Below are positions 26,056 to 34,132 of a stretch of 64,000 nucleotides of DNA, in pieces (positions within the stretch are counted from its first letter, which is position 1; each line of letters opens with the position of its first letter). The stretch comes from JAMZMI01 sp047632435. GTDB lineage: Bacteria > Bacteroidota > Bacteroidia > Cytophagales > Cyclobacteriaceae. The stretch lies in the NCBI GenBank assembly GCA_047632435.1, contig JBLICU010000008.1, positions 1 through 64,000 on the forward strand, in the 5' to 3' direction. Position numbers and translations under genes: made by a program. Below the pieces are notes generated by a model that did not search any database, was not told the DNA's origin, and worked only from the letters and a program-made list of their open reading frames with translations.

Positions 26056-26550
26056 TTAATTTGTTTTTCGTTGCTTCAATTGTTGATCATTTCTTAACCT
26101 TTCGCCATCCATCCTTTGTCTTTGTATGGTTTCATCGCGGATCCTTTTCATCAGCATGTCTTTAAAATCGTCTTCCGCCTTTTTCAAATTCATTAATTGT
26201 CTACTTGAGACAACCTGTTGCATTCGTTGCGAGTAATTTTGGTCTAATTCTAATTGGCGTTCTTTAATTTGATACCCTCTATCAAGCACTTTTTTACTTT
26301 CGTCTTCAGTCGCTGTTGCGGGATCAAATTCTCTTTTCAAAGTTTGAAATTCTTGTCGAATTTCTCTTTGTTTTTCACTGTATTCTCTATAGACAGGCCA
26401 GAATTTTTCTGCTTGTTCTGGTGTTAACTCGAGTCTTTCTGTAATTAACGCGATTTTAGCTGCTTCAATTTTTTCAAGGGCAGCTTGACTTTGGCCAAAT
26501 GCCATTTGTCCAAAGAAAGCGAAAGTAAATATTATTATAAAGGTCTTCAT
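26056..26550 (-). CDS. Spy/CpxP-like periplasmic helical protein
   Basis: 164 residues with a signal peptide (MKTFIIIFTFAFFGQMAFGQ). The mature part is one long helical, Gln/Arg/Glu-rich chain with the LTxxQ-type motif seen as ITERLELTPEQAEKFWPVYREY. Proteins of this type in sigma/anti-sigma operons are often labelled sensors of ECF-type sigma factors and resemble Spy/CpxP chaperones. Placed directly after the anti-sigma gene (8 bp), which suggests it senses or buffers misfolded envelope proteins. Confidence 0.7.
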   Translation of the reverse strand: MKTFIIIFTFAFFGQMAFGQSQAALEKIEAAKIALITERLELTPEQAEKFWPVYREYSEKQREIRQEFQTLKREFDPATATEDESKKVLDRGYQIKERQLELDQNYSQRMQQVVSSRQLMNLKKAEDDFKDMLMKRIRDETIQRQRMDGERLRNDQQLKQRKTN

Positions 26551-26557
26551 CTTATGG

Positions 26558-26983
26558 TTAAATTTCTTTCAAATCAAAAGCGTTTATTAAATCATCAATA
26601 TTTTCATTTTCAAGATCTAAACCTTGAAGGTAATTTGCGTCTTCATCTATGAATCCGGAAAAGTCAGATGTCAGTGATACAAGTTCATTCAGTGATAGCT
26701 CACTTTCATCCAAATAGCTTAATATTTCTTCGTCTGAAATTGCAGCCAGTAATGTTTCACTTTGAGAGATTGATGGGTTGTTACTATCATATATCCAATA
26801 ACCAGCAAAAACCATAACCATTAATGCTGGAACCATCGCCCATCTTATAATCCACTGTGGAGCATGATATTTATTGGTTTCAGTTACTACTTTCGCCTGA
26901 ATATCAGAAGTGAGTTTTAAGAAATAACCATCAGGTACCTGATAGGGATTTTTCTTTTCGATATCGTCAATCTGGATTTTCAT
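26558..26983 (-). CDS. Putative anti-sigma factor
   Basis: 141 residues: an acidic cytoplasmic head (MKIQIDDIEKKNPYQVPDGYF), one membrane span (WAMVPALMVMVFAGYWIYD, residues ~48-66) and a short periplasmic tail rich in Glu/Asp (ISDEEILSYLDES). No zinc motif. Size, topology and position 31 bp after an ECF sigma gene point to a membrane anti-sigma factor holding that sigma; sequence alone is too short to name a family. KNPYQVPDGYF is a motif frequent in such Bacteroidota proteins. Confidence 0.65.
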   Translation of the reverse strand: MKIQIDDIEKKNPYQVPDGYFLKLTSDIQAKVVTETNKYHAPQWIIRWAMVPALMVMVFAGYWIYDSNNPSISQSETLLAAISDEEILSYLDESELSLNELVSLTSDFSGFIDEDANYLQGLDLENENIDDLINAFDLKEI

Positions 26984-27014
26984 TACTCTTTAGATCATAT
27001 TCAATTTAAAAGGT

Positions 27015-27554
27015 TTAATCGGTAGAAAGAAAAAGTTCTATTTTTTTCACAGCGTGATGGTAATTTGCTTTAAGTGCACCAACACTAGTACCAGTTATTG
27101 CTGAAATTTGTTCAAATTTCAAGTCGTCATAATATTTCATGTTAAAAACGGCGCGTTGTTTATTAGGGAGTTTCAACAATGCTTTTTGTAATTTCAATTG
27201 GATTTCGTCCCCACTCATCATATTTCCAGAATCTATTTTGGAGGCTAATTCCTCGCTTACATCACCAAGAGGTAACATGAAACGGCGTTTTTTCTTTTGA
27301 AGAAAATTTAAACACTCGTTGGTTGCTATTCGGTATACCCAGGTAAAAAGGCTAGACTCTTCCCTGAATTTGGATAGATTGGACCACACTTTCACAAATA
27401 TATCCTGTGTCAGATCATTGGCATCATCATGATCAATGACCATTTTTCTTACATGCCAATACACCCGTTCCTGATATGCCTGAACCAAAAGGTTAAAACC
27501 ATAGTGCAGTGTTTCCTCATTCTTAATTTTCGATATAATAAAAGCCTCTTCCAA
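27015..27554 (-). CDS. ECF-type RNA polymerase sigma factor
   Basis: 179 residues with regions 2 and 4 only. Region 2: LVQAYQERVYWHVRKMVIDHDDANDLTQDIFVKVWSNL, with the -10 recognition part FTWVYRIATNECLNFLQKKKRR; region 4: ALLKLPNKQRAVFNMKYYDDLKFEQISAITGTSVGALKANYHHAVKKI, a normal helix-turn-helix. First gene of a four-gene operon (sigma, anti-sigma, Spy-like, barrel), so envelope stress control is likely. Confidence 0.93.
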   Translation of the reverse strand: MEEAFIISKIKNEETLHYGFNLLVQAYQERVYWHVRKMVIDHDDANDLTQDIFVKVWSNLSKFREESSLFTWVYRIATNECLNFLQKKKRRFMLPLGDVSEELASKIDSGNMMSGDEIQLKLQKALLKLPNKQRAVFNMKYYDDLKFEQISAITGTSVGALKANYHHAVKKIELFLSTD

Positions 27555-27671
27555 TGGGCAGGGATATAAACTTTTGGGTGTTTTTTATGATAGTTTAAAG
27601 TAACAATAAAAATATTTCACAACTATATTAAATTACCTGTCGTAACATTAAATGTATTTGTCAGAAATAAA

Positions 27672-28121
27672 ATGGGAATAGCAGAAGAAATTCGACAGAA
27701 GAAATTCAAAAGTGAATTGAGCAAGGCACTTATTAACATTATTTATACTAATGGATGGCTGCTTCAAAAGCAAGTTGGTGTTTTTAAGCCACATGGATTA
27801 ACAAATGCACAATTTAATGTGCTTAGGATATTGAGAGGGCAATTTCCAAACCCATCTACTATCAATTTGCTTATTGAAAGAATGTTGGATAAAAGCTCAA
27901 ATGCTTCGAGAATTATCGACAAACTGGAATTAAAAGATTTGGTTGAACGGAGACAATGCTCTGGGGATAGAAGAGCGGTTGATGTTATTATTTCCCAATC
28001 TGGATTGGATTTGCTTCAAATAATAGATTTAGAAATGACTTCTCTAGAGGAATCAATTAATAAGCTGAGTGAAAAAGAATGCGAATCCCTCAATAATTTG
28101 TTGGATAAACTTCGGTCTTAA
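27672..28121 (+). CDS. MarR-family transcriptional regulator
   Basis: 149 residues. Winged-helix core: LTNAQFNVLRILRGQFPNPSTINLLIERMLDKSSNASRIIDKLELKDLVERRQCSGDRRAVDVIISQSGLDLL, with the MarR wing signature DRRAVDV, flanked by dimerisation helices. Divergent from the sigma operon and convergent with the universal stress protein; its stop directly abuts that gene's stop. Targets unknown. Cys in RRQCSGDRR, at the base of the wing, is a possible redox site (inference). Confidence 0.85.
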   Translation: MGIAEEIRQKKFKSELSKALINIIYTNGWLLQKQVGVFKPHGLTNAQFNVLRILRGQFPNPSTINLLIERMLDKSSNASRIIDKLELKDLVERRQCSGDRRAVDVIISQSGLDLLQIIDLEMTSLEESINKLSEKECESLNNLLDKLRS

Positions 28122-29045
28122 TCAGAGATCTTTTAAGTATTCCATCAAACCAACACTTTTACCCTTTGGTCGGATCACTAACATCGGAATTTCTTCATTC
28201 AGCTGTACGAGTCGTTCAGTTTTACTTCCTATAAATAAAGCTGCTGCTGCTGTTCTGCCCTTTGCACCTATTATAATGATATCAGCGTGCCTTTTCTTGG
28301 CTTCTTTTACAATTACATCAGTGATGTGGTCATCGTTATCCAATGAAAATACAGACAAAATATCCAAATTTTTAGGATCAAAGTTGCTCATAAATCGTGC
28401 ATACTCCTTTTCCGAATTTTCCTTCATGATTAGTGCAAATTCACGAAAGGTTTTCCCAGCGTAATGATATCCTGATGGCACTTGATATACGTGCTGAACT
28501 GTGATTTTAGATTCCCCTTCAGACCTTCTTGCCAATGTGAGTGCTTTTTCCATTGCACTTTTGGAATAGTTTGAAAAGTCAGTTGGTACAAATATCTTTT
28601 TAAATTTGATTGTTTGACCTTTAGGTAGAATGAGCAAAGAACACAACGCCCTACGGGCAATTCGTGTTAGTAGTACGCCCGCTTTTTTCTCATTTTTTCT
28701 ACCCAAAACAATGAGGTCAATTTTTTCCTTTGCTGAAATCTTAAGAACTGTTTTGGTTACTGATCCTTGCTCTACTAGGACGTTTACAGCTACTTTGGCT
28801 TCTTCGTATTTAAAATATTTATTAACGGAAGTTTGTAGCTCATTTTTTCTTTCCTCGATTGCTCGAATAACGAGATCTGGGAATTCTTTTTTAAGTGATT
28901 CTGGAAGATCAAATTCTTTTATTACATTGATAAAAAAGACTTCTTTGGTGCCAGATAACACACATAAATCTGAAGCAGCCTGAATTAGATCTTTATCTAT
29001 CTCGGTGTTGTCTAAACCAACTAAAACTCTATTGAATTTATACAT
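28122..29045 (-). CDS. Universal stress protein, tandem Usp domains
   Basis: 307 residues with two Usp domains. Domain 1 (1-150) starts FNRVLVGLDNTEIDKDL and has DLIVLGRKNEKKAGVLLTRIARRAL; domain 2 starts IKFKKIFVPTDFSNYSKSAMEKAL and contains ADIIIIGAKGRTAAAALFIGSKTERLVQ, close to the ATP-binding G-x2-G-x9-GS/T pattern (here partly altered). Tandem Usp proteins are common in Bacteroidota. A TACATTTG -7 box and a palindrome sit upstream. Confidence 0.88.
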   Translation of the reverse strand: MYKFNRVLVGLDNTEIDKDLIQAASDLCVLSGTKEVFFINVIKEFDLPESLKKEFPDLVIRAIEERKNELQTSVNKYFKYEEAKVAVNVLVEQGSVTKTVLKISAKEKIDLIVLGRKNEKKAGVLLTRIARRALCSLLILPKGQTIKFKKIFVPTDFSNYSKSAMEKALTLARRSEGESKITVQHVYQVPSGYHYAGKTFREFALIMKENSEKEYARFMSNFDPKNLDILSVFSLDNDDHITDVIVKEAKKRHADIIIIGAKGRTAAAALFIGSKTERLVQLNEEIPMLVIRPKGKSVGLMEYLKDL

Positions 29046-29071
29046 CAGTTGTGATTATTTTGATTTTGATA

Positions 29072-29094
29072 CAAATGTAAGGTTGATTTCAACC
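29072..29094 (-). promoter_or_regulatory. Usp promoter -7 box with upstream palindrome
   Basis: Minus-strand TACATTTG (29072-29079) fits TAnnTTTG, 27 bp ahead of the usp start. Immediately upstream, 29081-29094 is a perfect palindrome GGTTGA-TT-TCAACC that would occupy the spacer and approach the -33 region, a usual place for an operator. No TTG at the expected distance was found. Confidence 0.4.
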
Positions 29095-29137
29095 GTTTGT
29101 ATTTGATTTTTATTTTAATGCGTGAATATGGAATTTA

Positions 29138-30211
29138 TTAAAAAGTTTGAATAAAATCACAAAGTTGTTCGATTTGCTCTTTAGAATGCATTGGAAAATT
29201 GGCTATGCGAATATGATCAGCCTTAAAAGTGCCATAGCCACTGCCAAGAATCCAACCTTTCGCTTTGAATCTCTCAAGTACTGATGTGCTACCTTTTTTA
29301 CACTTAGCCACAATAACAGTTTTGGATCTGTATTTTTTGTCTTCTATGAACGGTTCAAAATCTGGATGATCTGTCAGCGCCTGATATAATATGCTCGACT
29401 TATAAATAGTTTCATTTTGAATATTTTGAACTCCTCTGTCCAGCATATCCTTGGCTACTTTCCCCAACAAATAGATGCCCAAAGTATTGGGGGTTTCTGG
29501 TGTTTGATTTTTAGCTCCGTGTTTTCTGAGTTCGCTTAACCTATGATAGCTACCGGTAGGGAGACCCTTTGCATCCAGAGATGCTGCCTTTTCGATGCAT
29601 GCATGGTTCATGATCCAAACACCCAATCCTGAAGGTTGTCCAAAGGATTTTTGAACCGAAAAATAAGCGGTATCCACTTTTGAAAAATCAAATTTTACAC
29701 AAGGAAAAGCACTGACGCCATCCACAGACATCAATTTATCTGGATGTTTTTCTTTGAGCTGATATATTTCCTCGGTCGGGAATTGATACCCTATGCTCGT
29801 TTCATTCAATGTGCAAGAAATCAACTCTGCCTGCGCTGGAATGTTAAAATTTTTGTAATGAACGCCCGGTTCACTTTCTTCCAGCGTTGAATTTCTATTG
29901 TACTGATGTGTGAATTCGTAAAATTTCTTGGAAAATGATCCATTGGCAAAGTGGTGCGAGCTATGCTCTACAAAGTTTTGAATGATCCTTTCCCAAATTT
30001 CATTAGCAGAGGAGGTAAAATAAATTTCATAACTGTCTGGCAGTCCAAGCAATGCTTTCAGATTTTCTCTTGTTTCAATAAACACTTTTTCAAAAGCCTT
30101 ACTTCTATGTGAAATTGACCCAATATCATTGCGCAATGCCGATTTTATATGATCGGGAACAGTGTAGTACAATTGAGTAGGGCCAGGGGTGAAATATATT
30201 TTATTAAGCAT
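29138..30211 (-). CDS. Phosphoserine aminotransferase-like class V aminotransferase
   Basis: 357 residues of the PLP class V fold. Start KIYFTPGPTQLYYTVPDHI, SISHRSKAFEKVF, then SVDGVSAFPC (PLP-contacting Asp), and the Schiff-base Lys in SVQKSFGQPSGLGVWIM. SerC and alanine-glyoxylate aminotransferases share these blocks. The neighbouring SerB-SerA fusion supplies the other two serine steps, so conversion of 3-phosphohydroxypyruvate to phosphoserine is the likely reaction. Separated from the YtxJ-like gene by the candidate ncRNA on the other strand. Confidence 0.8.
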   Translation of the reverse strand: MLNKIYFTPGPTQLYYTVPDHIKSALRNDIGSISHRSKAFEKVFIETRENLKALLGLPDSYEIYFTSSANEIWERIIQNFVEHSSHHFANGSFSKKFYEFTHQYNRNSTLEESEPGVHYKNFNIPAQAELISCTLNETSIGYQFPTEEIYQLKEKHPDKLMSVDGVSAFPCVKFDFSKVDTAYFSVQKSFGQPSGLGVWIMNHACIEKAASLDAKGLPTGSYHRLSELRKHGAKNQTPETPNTLGIYLLGKVAKDMLDRGVQNIQNETIYKSSILYQALTDHPDFEPFIEDKKYRSKTVIVAKCKKGSTSVLERFKAKGWILGSGYGTFKADHIRIANFPMHSKEQIEQLCDFIQTF

Positions 30212-30232
30212 GTGTAATAGTTTAATAGCGTT

Positions 30233-30240
30233 TAATTTTG
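30233..30240 (+). promoter_or_regulatory. -7 element of the candidate ncRNA
   Basis: TAATTTTG on the plus strand fits TAnnTTTG; a start 6 nt downstream falls at 30246, the first base of the closing stem of the candidate RNA. No protein gene on this strand follows before 32861. No TTG at ideal distance. Confidence 0.45.
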
Positions 30241-30245
30241 CTTTG

Positions 30246-30472
30246 CTTTTCAGACGAAATTGTTTTTAAACCTAACATCAAAACAATTCCGGGCGAAGTG
30301 GAAAGTAAAGAGCGGGCCTCATTGCGTTTAGGCGTAACCACATTCATTCGATGAATCAGGATAACAGAGGATTATCGATACTTTTTTACAGCTCAAATCC
30401 TTAATAGACAGGGGTTTAAATTCTAGTCTGAAGAGTTTTATATAGCTTTCGGGGATCCCGGAAGCTTTTTTT
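30246..30472 (+). ncRNA. Candidate structured small RNA (possibly 6S-type)
   Basis: Plus-strand unit in the gap between two minus-strand genes. A -7 box (30233-30240) is followed by a 10-bp closing stem: CTTTTCAGAC (30246-30255) with GTCTGAAGAG (30426-30435), one G-U pair. Next inside, TTTAAACC (30265-30272) can pair with GGTTTAAA shortly before the 3' stem, and a smaller alternative hairpin AATTGTTTT/AAAACAATT (30258-30266/30280-30288) competes with it. The end is a strong intrinsic terminator: AGCTTTCGGG (30444-30453), loop GAT, CCCGGAAGCT (30457-30466), then seven T. The ~190-nt body with closed ends and large internal part resembles 6S RNA in size and outline; no sequence signature proves this. 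The T-tract overlaps the ytxJ-like stop codon. Confidence 0.5.
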
Positions 30473-30857
30473 ATGCGCGGGTTTCTAACCACCTGAAAGT
30501 CCTATTGACAATCTTTAATGCTAATTTAATTTTCTTGAAGCTAATCATGTCGTAAGATTCATCGTACATGGTAACACCATCAGCAAAAAGTACGATTTGA
30601 GGGAATTCATCATCTATACCGGCAACATCCACGATCTCTTTTGAAATTGTTTGTTGATAGGATTCTACTAAATAAAGGTCAACTTGATCGGAGGTGAGAC
30701 CCCAATTCAAATCAAGCTCATTTTTAATCCTAATACTTTCTCCAGAAGAAGGATCGTGTTTTAAAATCAATACAGGTTTATACTTGGACTCATTAATTAC
30801 ATGATTCAGCTCTGATAAACTCGTGAGATTTTTCCACTGCGGTGACAATTGACTCAT
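30471..30857 (-). CDS. YtxJ-like thioredoxin-fold protein lacking cysteine
   Basis: 128 residues matching the YtxJ (monothiol bacilliredoxin-like) layout: W-x2-L start, strand PVLILKHDPSSGESIRIKNEL, VDLYLVESYQQTISKEI, and FPQIVLFADGVTMYDESYDMISF with the cis-Pro (PQ) of thioredoxin folds. In the family the strand reads about KHSTRCxxS, with a reactive Cys; here the place is KHDPSSGES and the whole protein contains no Cys. It therefore cannot act as a thiol redox protein. Situated between the SerB-SerA fusion and the aminotransferase, 69 bp after the former. Confidence 0.75.
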   Translation of the reverse strand: MSQLSPQWKNLTSLSELNHVINESKYKPVLILKHDPSSGESIRIKNELDLNWGLTSDQVDLYLVESYQQTISKEIVDVAGIDDEFPQIVLFADGVTMYDESYDMISFKKIKLALKIVNRTFRWLETRA

Positions 30858-30926
30858 TATTTATTATTTTCAACTTAAGATTAAGTCATAATAAGAACAC
30901 AATTTAGCCATAATGTTCAAATAACA

Positions 30927-32819
30927 CTAATAGAGTACTCGGAATCTTATCGTCGCTTTTATCTTCTTTAGATTTTTAATTACCTGTTCGTCGTAATCTT
31001 TATTTATATCCGTTATTACGTACCCAATCTCTTCATTCGTTTTGAGGTATTGTCCTACTACATTTATATCGTGTGAAGCAAGCAAGTTATTGATCTCAGC
31101 GAGTATGCCAGGCTCATTTTTGTGAATATGAATAAAACGATGAGCATCCTTCAATTTCGGGAGTACAATATTTGGGAAATTCACACTCACACCTGTAGAC
31201 CCGGTGTTGATGTAATCCATTATTTTTCCAGGAACAAAGTCCGCTATGTTTTCTTGCGCTTCTAGTGTGCTCCCACCTATGTGAGGGGTCAGAATTGTAT
31301 TAGGCAATCCACGAAGTTCAGAAATGAATTGATCACTGTTGCTCATGGGTTCATCAGGGAATACGTCAACAGCCAAACCTTTGATTTTACCTGACAGAAC
31401 ATATTTTTTAAGTGATGGAATGTCCACCACGTGACCTCTGCTCAGGTTTAGAAATATTACCCCATCTTTCATTTTGCTGAATTCCGCTTCACCAATAATA
31501 TTTTCATTGCTGGGTCTTCCATCTACATGTAGGGTAATGATGTCTGAAGTTGCAAGAAATTGAGACAAGCTCTTACATTGCTCGGCATTACCAAGAGCTA
31601 ACTTTTCTTCTATATCATAAAACTGAACTTTCATTCCCAGAGATTCGGCTACTACGGACAGTTGACTTCCTATATTTCCATAGCCGAATATTCCCAGTTT
31701 TTTACCTCTAATTTCAAAGCTATTTGAAGCAGATTTATCCCAATTTCCCTGGTGCATGGCTGGGATTTTATCTGGAAGATTTCTTATCAACATGATAATC
31801 TCACCAATGGCCAACTCAACTACTGATCTGGTATTAGAATAAGGCGCGTTAAATACCGCAATGCCTTTCTTCAAACAGGTATTTAGATCTATTTGATTGG
31901 TACCTATACAAAATGCCCCGACTGCCAAAAGCCTTTTTGCGTTTTCAAGGACTTTTTCGGTCACTTGGGTTTTTGATCTAATTCCCAGTATCGACACATC
32001 TTTGATAGCTTCGGAAAGCTTCTCTTCAGTCATACTGGATTTATAAACTTCAACTTGATATCCTTCCTCAGTTAATTTCTTAATAGCGTGCTCATGAATA
32101 TTTTCAAGAAGCAAGACTTTAATCCTACTTTTTGGGTAGGAGAGGGCTCTTTCCATTTTATTTACGTATAAAAATTCATCCAAATTGGGAGCTTCATGAT
32201 CTGCATTCTGCAGTACATTTTCTCGCCTTATATTTTCTGTAAAAGCATAGAATTTATGAGCTATTCCTGCCTTCTTAATTTCATAATCAGTGTATCCATC
32301 GCCCAATACAAATATTTCCCCTTTTAGTTTCAAGGAGGCTATTAGTTTCGGTTTTCCTCCATTACTTGAAAGTAAATTATCCGCATCAAATCCCGTAATA
32401 TTTCTTTTCGCATCATAAACGAATTCATTGGCATATACATGGGCAGCTTTGATTCCGTAGGGTTCTACTATTGGAACAATAAAATCTTTAAAGCCATTTG
32501 ATACGATGTAGATCTGGTGGGCATATTTTCTCACGAATTCCTTATTTCGCTCAAACGAGAGGCTTACCTGTTTACTCAATCTGTCTACAAGTTCAGGAAG
32601 ATGTTCTTTTTTGGCTTGAAGAATGGCTAACCTTTGCTCAAGAGATTCACGCAATGAAAGTTTCCCCTCCATACCCAAATCAGTAATCTCTTTTATTTTG
32701 TTTAAAGACTGATCGCGATCTTTATGGTCACGAAGAGATATTTCGCACAAAACATCTAGTGCTTCTACTCTTGTGAAAGTGCTATCAAAATCAATTACAA
32801 AATGTTTTAGAATTTCCAT
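30927..32819 (-). CDS. Phosphoserine phosphatase-phosphoglycerate dehydrogenase fusion
   Basis: 630 residues from the ATG at 32817-32819 (MEILKHFVIDFDSTFTRVEA); a longer frame would start inside the promoter box at 32844-32851. Residues 1-215 are a HAD phosphatase with all motifs: D10-F-D12-ST, S107 in IVSNG, K156 in GGKPK, GDGYTD at 173-178. Residues ~230-545 are a D-3-phosphoglycerate dehydrogenase: NAD site FGYGNIGSQLSVVAESLG, NLSRGHVVD (Arg), DVFPDEP (Glu), LTPHIGGST (His). Residues ~560-630 are an ACT domain (KNEPGILAEINNLLASHDINV), the usual serine-feedback module. The protein thus combines the first and third steps of serine synthesis; the middle step lies in the same strand group (29138-30211). 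Confidence 0.9.
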   Translation of the reverse strand: MEILKHFVIDFDSTFTRVEALDVLCEISLRDHKDRDQSLNKIKEITDLGMEGKLSLRESLEQRLAILQAKKEHLPELVDRLSKQVSLSFERNKEFVRKYAHQIYIVSNGFKDFIVPIVEPYGIKAAHVYANEFVYDAKRNITGFDADNLLSSNGGKPKLIASLKLKGEIFVLGDGYTDYEIKKAGIAHKFYAFTENIRRENVLQNADHEAPNLDEFLYVNKMERALSYPKSRIKVLLLENIHEHAIKKLTEEGYQVEVYKSSMTEEKLSEAIKDVSILGIRSKTQVTEKVLENAKRLLAVGAFCIGTNQIDLNTCLKKGIAVFNAPYSNTRSVVELAIGEIIMLIRNLPDKIPAMHQGNWDKSASNSFEIRGKKLGIFGYGNIGSQLSVVAESLGMKVQFYDIEEKLALGNAEQCKSLSQFLATSDIITLHVDGRPSNENIIGEAEFSKMKDGVIFLNLSRGHVVDIPSLKKYVLSGKIKGLAVDVFPDEPMSNSDQFISELRGLPNTILTPHIGGSTLEAQENIADFVPGKIMDYINTGSTGVSVNFPNIVLPKLKDAHRFIHIHKNEPGILAEINNLLASHDINVVGQYLKTNEEIGYVITDINKDYDEQVIKNLKKIKATIRFRVLY

Positions 32820-32843
32820 AAGTTCGCTTAGTCCTTCGGGCGG

Positions 32844-32876
32844 CAAAATTAAATACGTTCATGTCTTATAAAACAA
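32844..32876 (-). promoter_or_regulatory. Promoter of the SerB-SerA fusion gene
   Basis: Minus-strand TTG (32874-32876), 22-bp spacer, then TAATTTTG (32844-32851), within the reported 17-23 bp spacer range of Bacteroidota promoters. It is 24 bp ahead of the ATG and overlaps the first codons of the divergent hydrolase gene (32861), so the two genes share this control region. Confidence 0.6.
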
Positions 32877-34132
32877 TCCTTCTGATTTTATTATTTTTAA
32901 TTTCACAGAATATTAGTTGGGGGCAAGCCAAAGAAGATAGCCTTTACAAAAATCTAGAATTAGAAATTGGTTTTATTATAGAACACGCCATACTGCATGA
33001 AGCTTTTCCGGGTTGTGTTGTATATGCTTCTCAAGCTGGTAAACCTATCCTTTTCAAATCATACGGATTCCATACTTACGATAGTTTGATACCAGTTTTA
33101 GACTCTGATATATATGACATTGCGTCTATTACCAAAGTAGCTGCATCTACATTGGCACTTATGAAACTTTATGAATTAGGTAAGTTTGAATTAGATGAGC
33201 CCATCAATAAGTATATTCAGCATCTGGGAATGAGTAAAGTTGGTGAAGTTACTTTTAGACAAGCCTTGGCTCACCAGGGAGGAATGCAAAGTTGGATTAA
33301 GTTTTACGAAAAAATAAGCCGTAAAAATGGTCATTATAAAAGGAATACTATAAAATCTGCATTCTCATCAGATTATCCTTATCAACTATCTGAAGGCATG
33401 TTTCTTTATAAAGATTTTGATCAAAGAATTAAAAAATACATTAGAAGATCTGAGGTCAATTTGAAGCAGGGATATGTGTATTCTGGACTGTTTTTTTATA
33501 TGGTTCCTGAATTAGTTAAAACCTTATCAGGTAAGGATTTTCCATCTTTTCTAAATGACCACTTCTATACTCCGATGGCTTTGAGTACAATTGGCTTTAA
33601 TCCACTTGATAAATTCGACCCGTCCATGATCGTTCCAACAGAGGTTGATACCTTTTTTCGAAATGAAAATATTCATGGTAAAGTGCATGATGAAGGAGCC
33701 ATATTGATGAAAGGGATTTCAGGAAATGCCGGATTATTTAGTAACGCTTCAGATTTAGGGAGATTATGGCAAATGTTTCTTAACGATGGTACCCTTGATT
33801 CTATCATCTATCTCAAACCATCAACGATCGACCTTTTTACAGCTTATCAATATGCGAATTTAGACAATCGGAGAGGGCTTGGTTTTGATAAACCTTTGTT
33901 GGAATATGATTCAATCAAAAGCAGCATTGCAAAATCTGCAAGTACCGAAAGTTATGGACACACGGGATTTACAGGTACATTGGTTTGGGCTGACCCTCAA
34001 AATGACTTGCTATTCATTTTTCTATCTAATAGAGTCTATCCCAATCGAGGGAATAAATCAATTTATGAATTAAATATAAGGCCTGAGATTCATCAAAAGA
34101 TTTATGATTATTTGGATCATATACAAAACTAA
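32861..34132 (+). CDS. Beta-lactamase-fold serine hydrolase
   Basis: 423 residues with a signal peptide (ILLILLFLISQNISWGQ). Class C beta-lactamase/DD-peptidase fold: AFPGCVVYASQAGKPILFKSYG, catalytic SITK (SxxK) in DIASITKVAASTLALMKLYE, Y-S-G in GYVYSGLFFYMV as the second motif, DEGAILMKGISGNAGLFSNASDLGRLWQMFLN, and YGHTGFTGTLVW (HTG, third motif). Lipid- or sugar-linked esterases and peptidases share this fold, so the substrate cannot be named. First plus-strand gene right of the strand switch; divergent from SerB-SerA. Confidence 0.88.
   Translation: MSYKTILLILLFLISQNISWGQAKEDSLYKNLELEIGFIIEHAILHEAFPGCVVYASQAGKPILFKSYGFHTYDSLIPVLDSDIYDIASITKVAASTLALMKLYELGKFELDEPINKYIQHLGMSKVGEVTFRQALAHQGGMQSWIKFYEKISRKNGHYKRNTIKSAFSSDYPYQLSEGMFLYKDFDQRIKKYIRRSEVNLKQGYVYSGLFFYMVPELVKTLSGKDFPSFLNDHFYTPMALSTIGFNPLDKFDPSMIVPTEVDTFFRNENIHGKVHDEGAILMKGISGNAGLFSNASDLGRLWQMFLNDGTLDSIIYLKPSTIDLFTAYQYANLDNRRGLGFDKPLLEYDSIKSSIAKSASTESYGHTGFTGTLVWADPQNDLLFIFLSNRVYPNRGNKSIYELNIRPEIHQKIYDYLDHIQN

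Noticed and set aside
30212..30470. The structured gap read as a minus-strand 5' leader or riboswitch of the aminotransferase
   Set aside because: The hairpin's T-tract, the -7 box and the start position of the closing stem all fit the plus strand; no known riboswitch core was recognised on the minus strand.
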